40,524 bases of DNA from Lachnospiraceae bacterium (GTDB taxonomy: Bacteria > Bacillota > Clostridia > Lachnospirales > Lachnospiraceae), in contig JAFWDM010000096.1 in NCBI GenBank assembly GCA_017513005.1, positions 1-40,524 on the forward strand, written 5' to 3'. The notes under the pieces are model-generated. The model worked only from the letters and a program-made list of their open reading frames with translations, did no database searches and was not told the origin of the DNA. Position numbers and translations under genes: made by a program. Shown here one piece after another: positions 40,442 through 40,524 of this stretch; position 1 is the first letter of the stretch, and every line of letters starts with the position of its first letter.

Positions 40442-40524
40442 ATGGATAAAAACATTCTAAAAAAACGCATTCAAACAGTTGCGTCCATGTTAGACGAAAG
40501 ACAAAAGAGGATCTATCTCGCAGC
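40442..40524 (+). CDS. N-terminus of an ISAzo13-like transposase (cut by window edge)
   Basis: 27 complete codons, MDKNILKKRIQTVASMLDER and onward QKRIYLA. This resembles the LDERQRRLxAAAEA start of ISAzo13-family transposases. There is no ribosome binding site; a TATACT box at 40430-40435 lies so close that the mRNA might start at or near the ATG. Judged from a short stretch only. Confidence 0.55.
   Translation, partial: MDKNILKKRIQTVASMLDERQKRIYLA

Overview
The window looks like chromosomal DNA of a GC-rich member of the Firmicutes, most likely a Lachnospiraceae-type Clostridia. Reasons: strong GGAGG-type ribosome binding sites before nearly every gene, several TTG/GTG starts, a DUF4317 protein, Fhs (acetogen/clostridial one-carbon metabolism), clostridial-style lipoprotein solute-binding proteins, and a YesL-like (DUF624) protein beside a sugar ABC transporter. 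No rRNA, tRNA, CRISPR array or prophage was recognised. Taxonomy is inference from gene content only.

Layout. 1-3.6 kb: a carbohydrate ABC importer (binding lipoprotein, two permeases) on the minus strand, with a sigma-A promoter and two near-identical LacI-type operators. 3.9-5.8 kb: a frameshifted DUF624 gene and an orphan AAA ATPase whose promoter carries phased A-tracts. 6.1-9.9 kb: a rhodanese-TtcA fusion, purine nucleoside phosphorylase DeoD and a DUF4317 protein. 10-14.7 kb: an L,D-transpeptidase, a small XRE regulator, a PPC-domain protein and fumarase FumC. 14.8-18.5 kb: a polar amino acid ABC importer behind a promoter and a 24-bp tandem repeat that is open as a repetitive upstream ORF. 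18.6-23.5 kb: an LDH2-type dehydrogenase, an aquaporin, a VanZ-like membrane protein and formate-tetrahydrofolate ligase.

From 23.7 to 40.4 kb every recognisable gene lies on the minus strand. In transcription order: a 5'-truncated flavodoxin at an insertion-sequence edge, a lipoprotein hydrolase fused to a cyclophilin-like domain, then a three-gene set (Lhr-like DEAD/DEAH helicase, TerB-N/TerB-C protein, DUF2791/BrxD-type P-loop ATPase), a decayed nucleoside-hydrolase lipoprotein, SbcD, SbcC, a metallophosphoesterase, a histidine phosphatase and exonuclease III. The helicase-TerB-ATPase set followed by SbcDC is the best candidate here for an incompletely described system, probably one acting on DNA (defence or end-processing). 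It shares its helicase and ATPase types with BREX type 2, but none of the BREX methylase or phosphatase genes is present in the window.

A second theme is non-coding structure. Gaps between genes hold about ten unrelated short tandem repeats (periods 16-39 bp) and several families of dispersed palindromic REP-like elements. Two of these elements supply the last codons and stop of adjacent genes. Many terminators are symmetric and serve convergent genes from both sides.
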